Positions 7,090 through 16,059 of a stretch of DNA of 50,811 bases are shown here, one piece after another (the stretch's first letter is position 1; every line of letters starts with the position of its first letter). Under the pieces are notes generated by a model that searched no databases, was not told the origin of the DNA, and was given only the letters and a program-made list of their open reading frames with translations. The position numbers were made by a program, and so were the translations under genes. The stretch comes from Propionibacterium australiense (GTDB lineage Bacteria > Actinomycetota > Actinomycetes > Propionibacteriales > Propionibacteriaceae), in contig NZ_RCIV01000017.1 in NCBI RefSeq assembly GCF_003666605.1, forward strand, positions 1 to 50,811, in the 5' to 3' direction.

Positions 7090-8730
7090 ATGATCTCTCT
7101 CACTCGCCGTAACGTGCTGCAGGTCTCCGGCGCCGCCGCCGCTGCCGCCGCCCTGGCCGGCTGTGCCCAGACCTCCGACAGCTCGTCCGGCTCCGGTTCC
7201 GCCGCCTCCAGCGACGGCATCACGATCGGCACCACCGACAAGGTGACCAGCCTCGACCCTGCCGCCCAGTACGACCACGGCTCGTTCGAGATCATCTCGA
7301 ACGTCTTCCCGATGCTCATGAACGTGCCGCTGGGGGCCACTGACGGCACGCCGGAACTCGACGTCGCCGAGTCCGCCGAGTTCACCTCGCCCACCGAGTT
7401 CACGGTCAAGCTGCGCAGCGGCCTGAAGTTCGCCAACGGCCACGACCTCACCGCCGAGGACGTCAAGTTCAGCTTCGACCGGCAGCTGTCGATCAACGAC
7501 CCCAACGGCCCGGCGAGCCTGCTGACCAATCTCGATTCCACCGAGGTCGTCGACGACCTGACCGTCGTCTTCAAGCTCAAGGTCGAGAACGACCAGACCT
7601 TCGCCCAGGTGCTCATGAGCCCCGCCGGTCCGATCATGGACAGCGAGACCTTCCCCGCCGATTCGGTCATGAGCGACGAGGACATCGTCGCGGCCCAGCC
7701 CTTCTGCGGCCCCTACGTCATCGCCGACTACTCCAAGAACCAGCTCGTCAACTTCACCAAGTGGGACGGCTACACCGGCACCATCGACGCGCCCCAGGCC
7801 GACTCGATCACGCTGAAGTACTACTCCGAGGCCGAGAACCTCAAGCTCGCCGTGCAGCAGAACGAGATCGACGTCGCCTACCGCAGCCTGACGGCCACAG
7901 ACATCGAGTCCCTGCGCTCCAGCGACGGTCTGACCGTCTACGAGAGCCCCGGCAGCGAGATGCGCTTCATCGTCTTCAACTTCGACACCATGCCCCACGG
8001 CGCCCAGAACTCCGAGCCCGACACCGCGAAGGCCGCCGCCGTCCGCCAGGCCGTCGCCTCGGTCATCGACCGGGAGGCGATCGCCGAGGACGTCTACAAG
8101 GGCAGCTACACGCCGCTGTACTCCTACATCGTCCAGGGCTTCGCGGGCTCCACCGAGACCCTCAAGAGCGCCTACGGCGACGGCAACGGCGGACCTGACA
8201 CCGACAAGGCCAAGCAGATCCTCTCCGACGCCGGCGTGAGCACGCCCGTCACCCTGAGGATGCAGTACAACCCCGACCACTACGGCACGAGCTCGGCCGA
8301 CGAGTACGCGGCCATCAAGAACCAGCTTGAGGCCACCGACCTGTTCACCGTGGACCTGCAGTCCACCGAGTGGGTGCAGTACAACAAGGACCGCGTCTCC
8401 GACGTCTACCCCGTCTACCAGCTCGGCTGGTTCCCCGACTTCGCCGACCCCGACAACTACCTGACCCCCTTCTTCGGCGCCGACAACTTCATCCACCAGC
8501 ACTACGAGAACACCGAGGTGCAGGAGCTCATCACCGCCGAGGCCACCACGCAGGACCAGGCGTCCCGGGAGCAGATCCTGTCCGAGGTGCAGGAGAAGCT
8601 GACCGCCGACCTCCCGACCATCCCGCTGCTCCAGGGCAAGCAGATCATGGTCGCCAACGGTTCGGTCTCCGGCTGCGAGAACGCGATGGACATCGTGTCC
8701 AAGCTGCGCCTGTCGGCCCTGAACAAGTGA
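7090..8730 (+). CDS. ABC transporter peptide-binding lipoprotein (SBP family 5)
   Basis: The 546-residue protein begins MISLTRRNVLQVSGAAAAAAALAGC. The twin-arginine-like RRNVL start and the lipobox LAGC (Cys about 25) predict an exported lipoprotein. The mature part matches the family 5 solute-binding fold: TDKVTSLDPAAQYDHGS, FTVKLRSGLKFANGHDLTAEDVKFSFDR, VRQAVASVIDREAIAEDVYKG, and YQLGWFPDFADPDNYLTPFF. It should capture oligopeptides at the cell surface for the permeases downstream. The ATG at 7090 has AAGGTG upstream; the longer in-frame start would destroy the signal peptide. It is separated from the permease genes by a 14-base-pair hairpin. Confidence 0.92.
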   Translation: MISLTRRNVLQVSGAAAAAAALAGCAQTSDSSSGSGSAASSDGITIGTTDKVTSLDPAAQYDHGSFEIISNVFPMLMNVPLGATDGTPELDVAESAEFTSPTEFTVKLRSGLKFANGHDLTAEDVKFSFDRQLSINDPNGPASLLTNLDSTEVVDDLTVVFKLKVENDQTFAQVLMSPAGPIMDSETFPADSVMSDEDIVAAQPFCGPYVIADYSKNQLVNFTKWDGYTGTIDAPQADSITLKYYSEAENLKLAVQQNEIDVAYRSLTATDIESLRSSDGLTVYESPGSEMRFIVFNFDTMPHGAQNSEPDTAKAAAVRQAVASVIDREAIAEDVYKGSYTPLYSYIVQGFAGSTETLKSAYGDGNGGPDTDKAKQILSDAGVSTPVTLRMQYNPDHYGTSSADEYAAIKNQLEATDLFTVDLQSTEWVQYNKDRVSDVYPVYQLGWFPDFADPDNYLTPFFGADNFIHQHYENTEVQELITAEATTQDQASREQILSEVQEKLTADLPTIPLLQGKQIMVANGSVSGCENAMDIVSKLRLSALNK

Positions 8731-8743
8731 CCCATCCCGTCCA

Positions 8744-8794
8744 GGCGAAGATGCCCGTTCGGTCCTCCTCGCAGGGCCGGCGGGCATCTTCGCC
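8744..8794 (+). terminator. strong intra-operon hairpin after binding-protein gene
   Basis: GGCGAAGATGCCCG (8744-8757) and CGGGCATCTTCGCC (8781-8794) are perfect 14-base inverted repeats with a 23-base loop. No T-run follows. Placed between the binding-protein stop and the permease start, it probably protects the upstream mRNA or partly terminates, so that binding protein is made in excess of permease, as in other binding-protein operons. Confidence 0.65.
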
Positions 8795-8827
8795 GCATTC
8801 ACTCCCACTCACCGCGAGGAAGGCCTC

Positions 8828-9997
8828 ATGAGCCACACCGAAGAACCCGATCCCGACGAGGCGGTGGCGGCCGACGTCGCCGACGTCGCCGCGGACGCCG
8901 AGACGAGTACGGGAGAGTCGGCGCGATCCTCGATGCCCGTCGCAACGGCCAAGGGCGCCGGTGAGAAGCGACGCCGAGGCGGGCTGAGCCGCTACATCAT
9001 CACCCGCTTCCTGCTCATCTTCCCGACGATCTTCATCCTCGTGACCGTCGTCTTCTTCCTCATGCGCGTCACCGGCGACCCGATCACGGCGGCACTCGGC
9101 GGACGCCTCACGCCCGACCAGCTTGCCCAGCGGGTGCACGAGGCCGGCTACGACCGGCCGATCCTCATCCAGTACCTCGACTACCTGGGCGGTCTCGTGC
9201 GCGGCGACTTCGGCACCACCTACACGGACAACATGCCGGTGCTCTCGGTGCTCAAACAGTACGGCTCGGCCACTCTCGAACTCGTCCTCTTCTCCCTGGT
9301 CATCTCGCTGCTCATCGGCCTGCCGCTGGGCCGTCTCGCGGCCGCCAAGCGCGACAGGTGGCAGGACGCCGTCCTGCGCATCTTCGCGATCCTCGCCTAC
9401 GCGACCCCGGTCTTCTTCCTCGGCCTGCTGCTCAAGCTCGTCTTCGCCGTCAAACTCGGCTGGCTGCCCGTCTCGGGCCGGATCAGCGCGAGCGGCGAGG
9501 GGACGATGGGCAGGCTGCTCAACCCGTCGCCGTTCTACCTGGTCGACGCGATCAGGCTCGGCAACGGCCCCCTCATCGTCGACGTGCTCAGGCACGCGGT
9601 GCTGCCGTCGGTGGCCCTCGGCCTGCTCAACGGCGGCGTCTTCCTGCGCCTGGTGCGCACGAACGTCATCGGCACCATCGACCGCCAGTACGTCGAGTCG
9701 GCCCGCTCGCGCGGCGTGCCCGAACGCCGCCTGGTCACCAAACACGCCATGCGCCCCGCGCTCATCCCCATCATCACGGTGATGGGAATGCAGATCGCCC
9801 TCATGCTCGGCGGCGCCGTGCTCACCGAGACCACCTTCGAATGGCGGGGCCTGGGCTTCATGCTCGCCCAGTACATGACGGCCCGCGACTACGTCGCCGT
9901 GCAGGGCATCGTCATGCTCATGGCCGTGATCGTCGCCCTGGCGAACTTCATCGTCGACGTCATCGCCGCACTGATCGACCCGCGAGTGAGGTACTGA
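8828..9997 (+). CDS. peptide ABC transporter permease (DppB/OppB type)
   Basis: The 389-residue protein has an unusual acidic, Ala/Asp-rich N-terminal extension of about 50 residues before the first membrane helix (YIITRFLLIFPTIFILVTVVFF). The canonical permease then follows: RVTGDPITAALGG, the extracytoplasmic loop with FGTTYTDNMPVLSVL, and five more helices. The cytoplasmic EAA-type loop ESARSRGVPERRLVTKHAMRPALIP contacts the ATPase. GAGGAAGG lies upstream of ATG 8828. It ends one base before the next permease gene. Confidence 0.93.
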   Translation: MSHTEEPDPDEAVAADVADVAADAETSTGESARSSMPVATAKGAGEKRRRGGLSRYIITRFLLIFPTIFILVTVVFFLMRVTGDPITAALGGRLTPDQLAQRVHEAGYDRPILIQYLDYLGGLVRGDFGTTYTDNMPVLSVLKQYGSATLELVLFSLVISLLIGLPLGRLAAAKRDRWQDAVLRIFAILAYATPVFFLGLLLKLVFAVKLGWLPVSGRISASGEGTMGRLLNPSPFYLVDAIRLGNGPLIVDVLRHAVLPSVALGLLNGGVFLRLVRTNVIGTIDRQYVESARSRGVPERRLVTKHAMRPALIPIITVMGMQIALMLGGAVLTETTFEWRGLGFMLAQYMTARDYVAVQGIVMLMAVIVALANFIVDVIAALIDPRVRY

Positions 9998-9998
9998 G

Positions 9999-11111
9999 AT
10001 GTCCCAGACCACAACCGTTGTCGCCGAGGGCCCCAGCCGCACCCCCTGGTACCTGCGCCTGCCCGTCATCGCCGACCTGCGCCGCTCCGTCGGCCTGCAG
10101 CGCGGCATGCTCATCGTCGGTCTCGTGCTCACCACCCTCCTCGTGCTCACCGCCATCTTCGCGCCGCTCATCGCCCCCTACGGCTTCGCCTCCTCGGCCG
10201 CCGACGGCGTCGGCTTCGGCACCCAGCAGGCGCCGAACCTGACGAACCACTGGGGCACCACCGTCGCCGGCTACGACGTGCTCAGCCGCGTCGTGTGGGG
10301 CGCCCGCACGGCCGTCCTCACGATCATCACCTCGGTCACCATGAGTTTCGTCATCGGCGTCCTGCTGGGCCTGGTGTCCGGGTACGCCGGCGGCTGGTTC
10401 GACCGCATCTGCACGATGATCACCGACGCCGTCTACGCCTTCCCGTCGCTGCTGCTGGCCATCGTCCTGTCGATCGTCATCTCCGGCGGTCAGTCCAGCG
10501 CGGCCGGCGGCATCATGAGCGCGGCGATCTCGATCACCGTCGTCTACGTGCCCCAGTACTTCCGCGTCATCCGCGCCGAGACGGTGCGCCTGAAGGCCGA
10601 ACCCTTCGTCGAGGCCGCCCGCGTCACCGGCGTCCCCGTGCACCGCACGCTGTTCGGCCACATCCTGCGCAACGCCACCCGCACCCTGCCGCTGATCTTC
10701 ACGCTCAACGCCTCCGAGTCGATCCTGACCCTCGCCGGCCTGGGCTTCATCGGTTTCGGCATCGAGCCGTCCAGCGCAGCCGAGTGGGGCTACGACCTCA
10801 ACCGCTCGATGACCGACGTCACGAGCGGCATGTGGTGGACCGCCATCTTCCCGGGCCTGGCCATCGTGCTCTCCGTGCTCGGCATCACCCTCATGGGCGA
10901 GTCGATGAACGACCTGAACGACCTGCGCCTGCGCCGCCGCCGGGCCCCGAAGAAGACCGGGGCCGCGGCACCAGCGGCCCGCGCCGCCGAGCCAGGCGCC
11001 GCCGCCCGGGCAGAGGCCCCGACCGGATCGGCTTCGAGCGGCCCCGCCGGCGACGGGCCCGAGGGGCCCGCCCGCGCGGCCGACGACACGGACGACACGA
11101 AGGAGGCATGA
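9999..11111 (+). CDS. peptide ABC transporter permease (DppC/OppC type)
   Basis: The 370-residue protein is the second membrane subunit. After a short cytoplasmic N-terminus come a first helix (GMLIVGLVLTTLLVLTAIFAP), the family loop (NHWGTTVAGYDVLSRVVWGARTAVL), four to five further helices, and the EAA-type loop VEAARVTGVPVHRTLFGHILRNA. The last 50 or so residues are an Ala/Pro/Glu-rich tail not usual for the family. The stop is followed after one base by the ATPase start, so all three distal genes should be translationally coupled. Confidence 0.93.
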   Translation: MSQTTTVVAEGPSRTPWYLRLPVIADLRRSVGLQRGMLIVGLVLTTLLVLTAIFAPLIAPYGFASSAADGVGFGTQQAPNLTNHWGTTVAGYDVLSRVVWGARTAVLTIITSVTMSFVIGVLLGLVSGYAGGWFDRICTMITDAVYAFPSLLLAIVLSIVISGGQSSAAGGIMSAAISITVVYVPQYFRVIRAETVRLKAEPFVEAARVTGVPVHRTLFGHILRNATRTLPLIFTLNASESILTLAGLGFIGFGIEPSSAAEWGYDLNRSMTDVTSGMWWTAIFPGLAIVLSVLGITLMGESMNDLNDLRLRRRRAPKKTGAAAPAARAAEPGAAARAEAPTGSASSGPAGDGPEGPARAADDTDDTKEA

Positions 11112-11112
11112 G

Positions 11113-12852
11113 ATGACAGGCGAACCCGGCACCGATCTCACCTCGCACCGCTTCGGCACCGGCGAGCCGCTGCTGCAGATCAAGGACCTGTCCATCAGCT
11201 TCGCCACCGACCGCGGCGACGTCCCGGCCGCCCGCGGCGTCAACCTCGTCCTCGACGAGGGCGAGATCCTGGCCATCGTCGGCGAGTCCGGGTCCGGCAA
11301 GACCGTCACGGCCCGCTCCGTGCTCGGCCTGCTGCCCGAGACCGCCACCACCGAGGGCGCGATCATCCTGCGTGGCCAGGACGTCGTGACGATGAGCGGC
11401 ACCCAGTTGCGCCGGGCGCGCGGCGCCGACGTGTCCATGGTCTTCCAGGAGCCGTCCAGCGCCCTCAACCCGGTGTACCCGATCTGGTGGCAGCTCGGTG
11501 AGGGGCTGCGCGCCCACGACCCGAAGCTGACCCGGGCCCAGCTCAAGGAGCGGGCCGTCGAGGCACTGCGCATCGTCGGCATCCCCGACCCCGAGAACCG
11601 CATCAACCGCTACCCGCACGAGTTCAGCGGCGGCCAGAAGCAGCGCATCATGATCGCCATGGCGCTGGCCCTCGGCACGAAGGTGATCATCGCCGACGAG
11701 CCGACCACCGCCCTCGACGTCACGGTGCAGGCCGAGATCTTGCAGCTGCTGCGCGAGGTACGCGACAACCACGGCGCGTCGATCATCCTCATCACCCACA
11801 ACATGGGCGTGGTCGCCGACCTGGCCGACACCGTCGCCGTCATGCACGACGGTGTCATCGTCGAACGCAACACCGCCCAGGAACTGTTCGACAACCCCCG
11901 CGACCCGTACACGCGGACCCTGCTCGCGGCCGTGCCGCGCATCGGTGCCTCGTCGGCGTCCGGGCGGATGAGCGAGGCCGGGCGCGCCGAACTCGCCTCG
12001 CACGAGGTCATCGTCGAGGCCAAGGGCCTCGAGGTCACTTACCCGGGCCGCCTGGGCACCAGGCCCTTCCGCGCCGTCCGCGGCATCGACTTCACGATCC
12101 GCGCCGGCGAGGTCTTCGGGCTGGTGGGCGAGTCGGGTTCGGGAAAGACGACGACCGGCCGCGCCATCGTCGGCCTGGAGGAGACCACCGGGGGCTCCCT
12201 GACGGTCTTCGGCTACCAGATGCGCCGCTTCCGCGAACGCACCTTCAAACCGCTGCGCAAGGACATCGGCTTCGTCTTCCAGGACCCCGCCACGAGCTTC
12301 GACCCCCAGCTGACGATCGGGGCCTGCGTCGCCGAGCCGCTCCAGGTGCACGCCAAGGAGCTGCCCGGCGCCGAACGCCGCCGCCGCGTCCACGAACTCC
12401 TCGAGGCGGTGCAGCTGCCCGCCGCCTACGCCGACCGCTACCCGCACGAGCTGTCCGGCGGCCAGCGCCAGCGGGTCTCACTGGCCCGCGCCCTGGTGCT
12501 GCGGCCCAGGCTGCTCATCGCCGACGAGCCGACCTCGGCCCTCGACGTGTCGGTGCAGGCCACCGTCCTGGAACTCTTCCAGCAGCTGCAGGAAGAGTTC
12601 GGTTTCGCCTGCCTGTTCATCAGCCACGACCTGGCGGTCGTCGACATGCTGGCGCACCGCATCGGCGTGCTCTACCGCGGTCGGCTCGTCGAGGAGGGCA
12701 TCGGCCGGGACGTCCTGCAGAACCCGCAGCACCCCTACACGAAACGACTCGTCGCCTCGCTGCCGGTGCCCGACCCGGCCGAGCAGGCCCGGCGCCGCGA
12801 GGAGTTCCGGGTTCTCGACGCGCAGTTGCCCGCCGCCGACGAGAGGGGCTGA
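11113..12852 (+). CDS. fused double ATPase of peptide ABC transporter (DppD-DppF)
   Basis: The 579-residue protein carries two complete ABC ATPase domains. The first has Walker A GESGSGKT (about residue 57), signature FSGGQKQR and Walker B VIIADEPTTALD. The second has Walker A GESGSGKTTTGR (about 340), signature LSGGQRQR and Walker B LLIADEPTSALD. Each ends in the oligopeptide-ATPase C-terminal motif (NPRDPYTRTLLAAVP and NPQHPYTKRLVASLP). The two ATPases that are separate in E. coli Dpp/Opp are here one chain, a common variant. AAGGAGG precedes the start. Confidence 0.95.
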   Translation: MTGEPGTDLTSHRFGTGEPLLQIKDLSISFATDRGDVPAARGVNLVLDEGEILAIVGESGSGKTVTARSVLGLLPETATTEGAIILRGQDVVTMSGTQLRRARGADVSMVFQEPSSALNPVYPIWWQLGEGLRAHDPKLTRAQLKERAVEALRIVGIPDPENRINRYPHEFSGGQKQRIMIAMALALGTKVIIADEPTTALDVTVQAEILQLLREVRDNHGASIILITHNMGVVADLADTVAVMHDGVIVERNTAQELFDNPRDPYTRTLLAAVPRIGASSASGRMSEAGRAELASHEVIVEAKGLEVTYPGRLGTRPFRAVRGIDFTIRAGEVFGLVGESGSGKTTTGRAIVGLEETTGGSLTVFGYQMRRFRERTFKPLRKDIGFVFQDPATSFDPQLTIGACVAEPLQVHAKELPGAERRRRVHELLEAVQLPAAYADRYPHELSGGQRQRVSLARALVLRPRLLIADEPTSALDVSVQATVLELFQQLQEEFGFACLFISHDLAVVDMLAHRIGVLYRGRLVEEGIGRDVLQNPQHPYTKRLVASLPVPDPAEQARRREEFRVLDAQLPAADERG

Positions 12853-12887
12853 CCCGGGGGTACCCGCACTCCACCCGGCCAATGCCC

Positions 12888-12921
12888 GGCAGGGCGGGCG
12901 TGGGGACGGCCGCCCCCTGCC
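12888..12921. terminator. bidirectional terminator between convergent genes
   Basis: GGCAGGG (12888-12894) pairs with CCCTGCC (12915-12921), and the inner GG/CC bases extend the stem with a bulge. It lies between the stop of the transporter ATPase and the stop of the convergent glycosyltransferase-like gene. No T-run is present. Confidence 0.45.
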
Positions 12922-12928
12922 GCCGCGG

Positions 12929-14563
12929 TCAGGCGTCGAACCGGTACAGCCGCCAGGTGAGCCCGCGGCCGTCCCGCCACTGGCGGACCATGGTGGCCGC
13001 GCCGGCGCCGTTCTCCCACATGCCCGGGTACTGCTCCTCGATGGCGTCGGCGGGAGCCGTGTCCGGCGAGGTCAGCAGGGCGTAGCCGACCCCGTTCCCG
13101 CGGGGCTCGGCGAGCAGCTGCTTGAAGTCCTGGTCCGTCGTGATGGCGTAGACACGCGGCTCCTGCGCGGCCAGGACGATCGGGAAGGAGTAGGCGACGT
13201 CGGTGATGACGGCGCCCTCGGGCAGGCCCATCGCGGCGATGTCCTCGGCGACCTGCTGCTCCATCGGGTACTGGCCGGCCTCGGCGACCTCGACGGCGAG
13301 CGCCTCCTCGCGGGCGAACCGGGGATCGGTCTCGGTCCACCAGGCGAGCGGCAGGGCAGCCGCCACGGCGGCGACCAGTGCCGTGCTGCCGGCCCTGCGC
13401 AGTGCGGGCGAGCCGGCCGCGTGATGCACCACCGCGACGAGGTAGCCGGCGGCGAGGACCCCGAGCGGCACGGCGGTGATCTGGAAGCGCAGCCAGCCGA
13501 AGGACATGCCCCGCAGGAAGGTGAGGTTCTGGAATGCCAGCACCGAGCCGAGTACGAAGAACGGCGAGAGGAAACCGGTCTCCCGGCGCCGCAGGGCGAC
13601 GACGAGGGCGACCAGCGCCAGCGGGATGGCCAGCGGTGCCGTGCGCGCCAGTTGCTCGGCCAGATAGGCCAGGCGGGCGTACTGACCGGTGCCGACGATC
13701 CCGTCGATCGACTCCCGGAAGGTCCCGACCTGGGCCGAGTTGCCGTACTGGGAGGTGAAGGTCTCCAGCCACGAACCGACGATGATCCTGCTCGCCAGCG
13801 CCCACAGGGCGAAGGCCACGACGACCGGCCCCACGGCGAGGGTCATGTCGACGATCGCCATTCCGAGGGCCCTCTCGCGCCCGCGCCACCGGGCCCAGGA
13901 GACGACGAGGACGAGCAGGGCGATGGCGGCGCCGATGGCCAGCGCCTCGTAGCGGACGAGGTAGGCCACCCCGGCGCCGACCCCGACGTGGACGAGCTGC
14001 CACGGGTCACCCTCGGTGAGCCATTCGGTCAGGTGAACGGCGACGTACAGGCCCACCGCCAGGAGCATCGCCTCGCTCGCGCCGACCGCGGAGGAGAGCA
14101 GCACCAGCGGGTGCAGGGCGAAGAGTGCGGTGAGGGACAGACGCGCGGCCAGTCCGGCGCCCAGCTGCCCGAGCAGCCGGTACAGCAGCGCCACCGCGAG
14201 TGCCCCGCACAGGGCCGAGACGAGGCAGCCGGCCAGGGCGTCGCCCGCCAGCGCGGGACACAGGGGCGACAGCAGGAGCAGCGGGATGACGGCGAGCGAG
14301 GGCAGCGGGTTCCACACGAAGCCGACGGCGGCGAGGTGGGGGTCGCGGCTGAACAGCACGTAGTAGCCGTTGGCGACACGGCTCATGGCGTCCGGGAAGA
14401 CGAGGTCGTGGGCGCTGAGCCAGAGGGCGACCACCAGGTAGCCGACGAGGGCGGCAAGCCCCACCAGGAGCTCGGGGCGGCGTTCGCCCCGCCGCGACAG
14501 GGCACGGGCCGGTGTCGTCCCGGCCTCGATGCCGGTCCCCGCCGTGAGTGCGGCGCGGCTCAT
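12929..14563 (-). CDS. multi-pass glycosyltransferase-like membrane protein (GT39/PMT-like)
   Basis: The 544-residue protein starts MSRAALTAGTGIEAG (ATG 14563) and overlaps the stop of the upstream glycosyltransferase by ATGA. About ten to eleven hydrophobic helices follow, from LLVGLAALVGYLVVALWLS. The first large loop carries LVFPDAMSRVANGYYVLFSRDPHLAAVGFVW. An Asp soon after the first helix is the expected catalytic acid of lipid-phosphosugar-dependent GT-C enzymes. The C-terminal 120 residues are extracytoplasmic. It probably transfers a sugar from a polyprenyl-phosphate donor to a surface acceptor; donor and acceptor are unknown. Confidence 0.6.
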   Translation of the reverse strand: MSRAALTAGTGIEAGTTPARALSRRGERRPELLVGLAALVGYLVVALWLSAHDLVFPDAMSRVANGYYVLFSRDPHLAAVGFVWNPLPSLAVIPLLLLSPLCPALAGDALAGCLVSALCGALAVALLYRLLGQLGAGLAARLSLTALFALHPLVLLSSAVGASEAMLLAVGLYVAVHLTEWLTEGDPWQLVHVGVGAGVAYLVRYEALAIGAAIALLVLVVSWARWRGRERALGMAIVDMTLAVGPVVVAFALWALASRIIVGSWLETFTSQYGNSAQVGTFRESIDGIVGTGQYARLAYLAEQLARTAPLAIPLALVALVVALRRRETGFLSPFFVLGSVLAFQNLTFLRGMSFGWLRFQITAVPLGVLAAGYLVAVVHHAAGSPALRRAGSTALVAAVAAALPLAWWTETDPRFAREEALAVEVAEAGQYPMEQQVAEDIAAMGLPEGAVITDVAYSFPIVLAAQEPRVYAITTDQDFKQLLAEPRGNGVGYALLTSPDTAPADAIEEQYPGMWENGAGAATMVRQWRDGRGLTWRLYRFDA

Positions 14564-16059
14564 GAGGACTCCTCGGCGTCCGGCGCCGGCTGGTGAAGCC
14601 CGTGGGCGGTCTTCTCCCAGTAGGACGGCGCCGTGATGAGCTGGATCACTGCCTTGACCGCGGCCAGCCACATGAGTCCCCAGTACAGCGGCATGAGGAG
14701 CGCCGCCGGCAGCAGATCGGGCCGCTCCATCTGGCGGGCGGTGAACACGCCCATGTAGAGGACCGAGAGATTGCCCAGGACGAGGCAGACCATGCCGAGG
14801 TAGTAGACCGCCGGCGGGAACAACGCGGCGATCGCCTGGTCCTGGGATGTGAACCACATGGCCGTCAGCGCCCAGAAGAAACCGTTGAGCGCCGACAGCA
14901 GCGGGGTCCCGGCGATGAAGACGACCAGGCCGGCCACGCCGCGCGGGCCGAGCTGGGACGTGACGAGCCGGGGGTTGCGCACGTGCACGAGGAAGCTCTG
15001 GACGTAACCCTTGTACCAGCGGCTGCGCTGCCGCACCCAGTTGATGGCGTCCGAGTTGGCCTCCTCCAGGGTCGTCGAGTCGAGGACCCCCACCCGGTAG
15101 CCGGCCCGGTGCAGACGCAGGCCGAGATCGGCGTCCTCGGTGACGTTCCACGGGTCCCAGGCGCCGACGTCGCGCAGCACCTGGGAGCGGAAATGGTTCG
15201 AGGTGCCCCCGAGCGGCACCGGTGCCCCCAGCGCGACGAGCCCGGGGAGCATGTTGCCGAACCAGGAGCCGTAGTCGAGGGTGAACCAGCGGGTGAGCAG
15301 GTTCTGGGTGCTGTTGTAGAAGCCCAGCTGTGCCTGAACGCACGCGTAGGACGGGCCGAGCCGACCCATGGCGACGACGGCGCGGCGCAGCTGGAGCGGG
15401 TCCGGGTCGTCCTCGGCGTCGTAGATGGTGCACATCTGGCTCTCGGCCGTGAGGAAGCCGTAGTTGCAGGCCTTGGGCTTGGTGCGGGGATCCCGGCTGG
15501 GGACGGTGACGACCCGGACGTGCCCGCGGGGAGCGATCGCGCCGGCCGCGGCGGCCGTCTCCTCGTCGTCCGCCTCCAGCAGCAGCCGGATGTCGAGGAG
15601 CCGGCGGGGGTAGTCCAGCTGTTCGAGGCGATCGACGAGCTCGCCCAGCAGCGGTTCGTGGAACACGGGCACGAGCACGGTGTAGGTGGGCAGCTGCTCG
15701 TCGGGGACCGAGCGGGCCTCCTCGTCGCTCACGGTGACCATGCGCCCGCCCCGGGCGCCCAGCCGGAACAGGGCGAGCCGGTAACCCAGCGCGGTGATGT
15801 AGGCGAGGACGACCAGGGCGATGGCCGTGACGCAGGAGGCCCTGGGGGCGAGCAGCAGGCCGAACGCCAGCCCGGCGGCGAGGACGGCGAGCACGACGCC
15901 CTGCCAACGCGCGAGGACGCGGCGGGCGGAGTACTCGGGGGCCGCGGCGGCCAGGCCGTGGCAGGACAGTTCGATCAGCCGGTCGTGGTCCTCGCCGAGC
16001 GCCCCCGCGGGCGGCAGGCTGACGAGCACCGGCCGGCCCCGGACGACATCGGGGATCAC
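14560..16059 (-). CDS. membrane-bound family 2 glycosyltransferase (processive type)
   Basis: The 499-residue protein starts at GTG 16059, overlapping the upstream stop as GTGA. Two N-terminal helices (WQGVVLAVLAAGLAFGLLLAP and the following one) precede a GT2 domain. Key motifs are VLVPVFHEP, LLEADDEE, the metal-binding DDPDP in CTIYDAEDDPDP, the catalytic TEDADLGLRL, and the acceptor-site QRSRWYKG. Four C-terminal helices complete a cellulose/hyaluronan-synthase-like layout. It probably extends or initiates a surface glycan at the inner face of the membrane. The downstream GT-C-like protein and upstream membrane protein are coupled to it. Confidence 0.85.
   Translation of the reverse strand: MIPDVVRGRPVLVSLPPAGALGEDHDRLIELSCHGLAAAAPEYSARRVLARWQGVVLAVLAAGLAFGLLLAPRASCVTAIALVVLAYITALGYRLALFRLGARGGRMVTVSDEEARSVPDEQLPTYTVLVPVFHEPLLGELVDRLEQLDYPRRLLDIRLLLEADDEETAAAAGAIAPRGHVRVVTVPSRDPRTKPKACNYGFLTAESQMCTIYDAEDDPDPLQLRRAVVAMGRLGPSYACVQAQLGFYNSTQNLLTRWFTLDYGSWFGNMLPGLVALGAPVPLGGTSNHFRSQVLRDVGAWDPWNVTEDADLGLRLHRAGYRVGVLDSTTLEEANSDAINWVRQRSRWYKGYVQSFLVHVRNPRLVTSQLGPRGVAGLVVFIAGTPLLSALNGFFWALTAMWFTSQDQAIAALFPPAVYYLGMVCLVLGNLSVLYMGVFTARQMERPDLLPAALLMPLYWGLMWLAAVKAVIQLITAPSYWEKTAHGLHQPAPDAEESS

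Noticed and set aside
6364-8808. Very long minus-strand open frame antisense to the peptide-binding-protein gene
   Set aside because: Its composition is a Gly/Val/Asp-rich mirror of the real gene. It crosses the tRNA-Leu, and only its downstream part (5116-6363) has protein-like sequence and a ribosome site.
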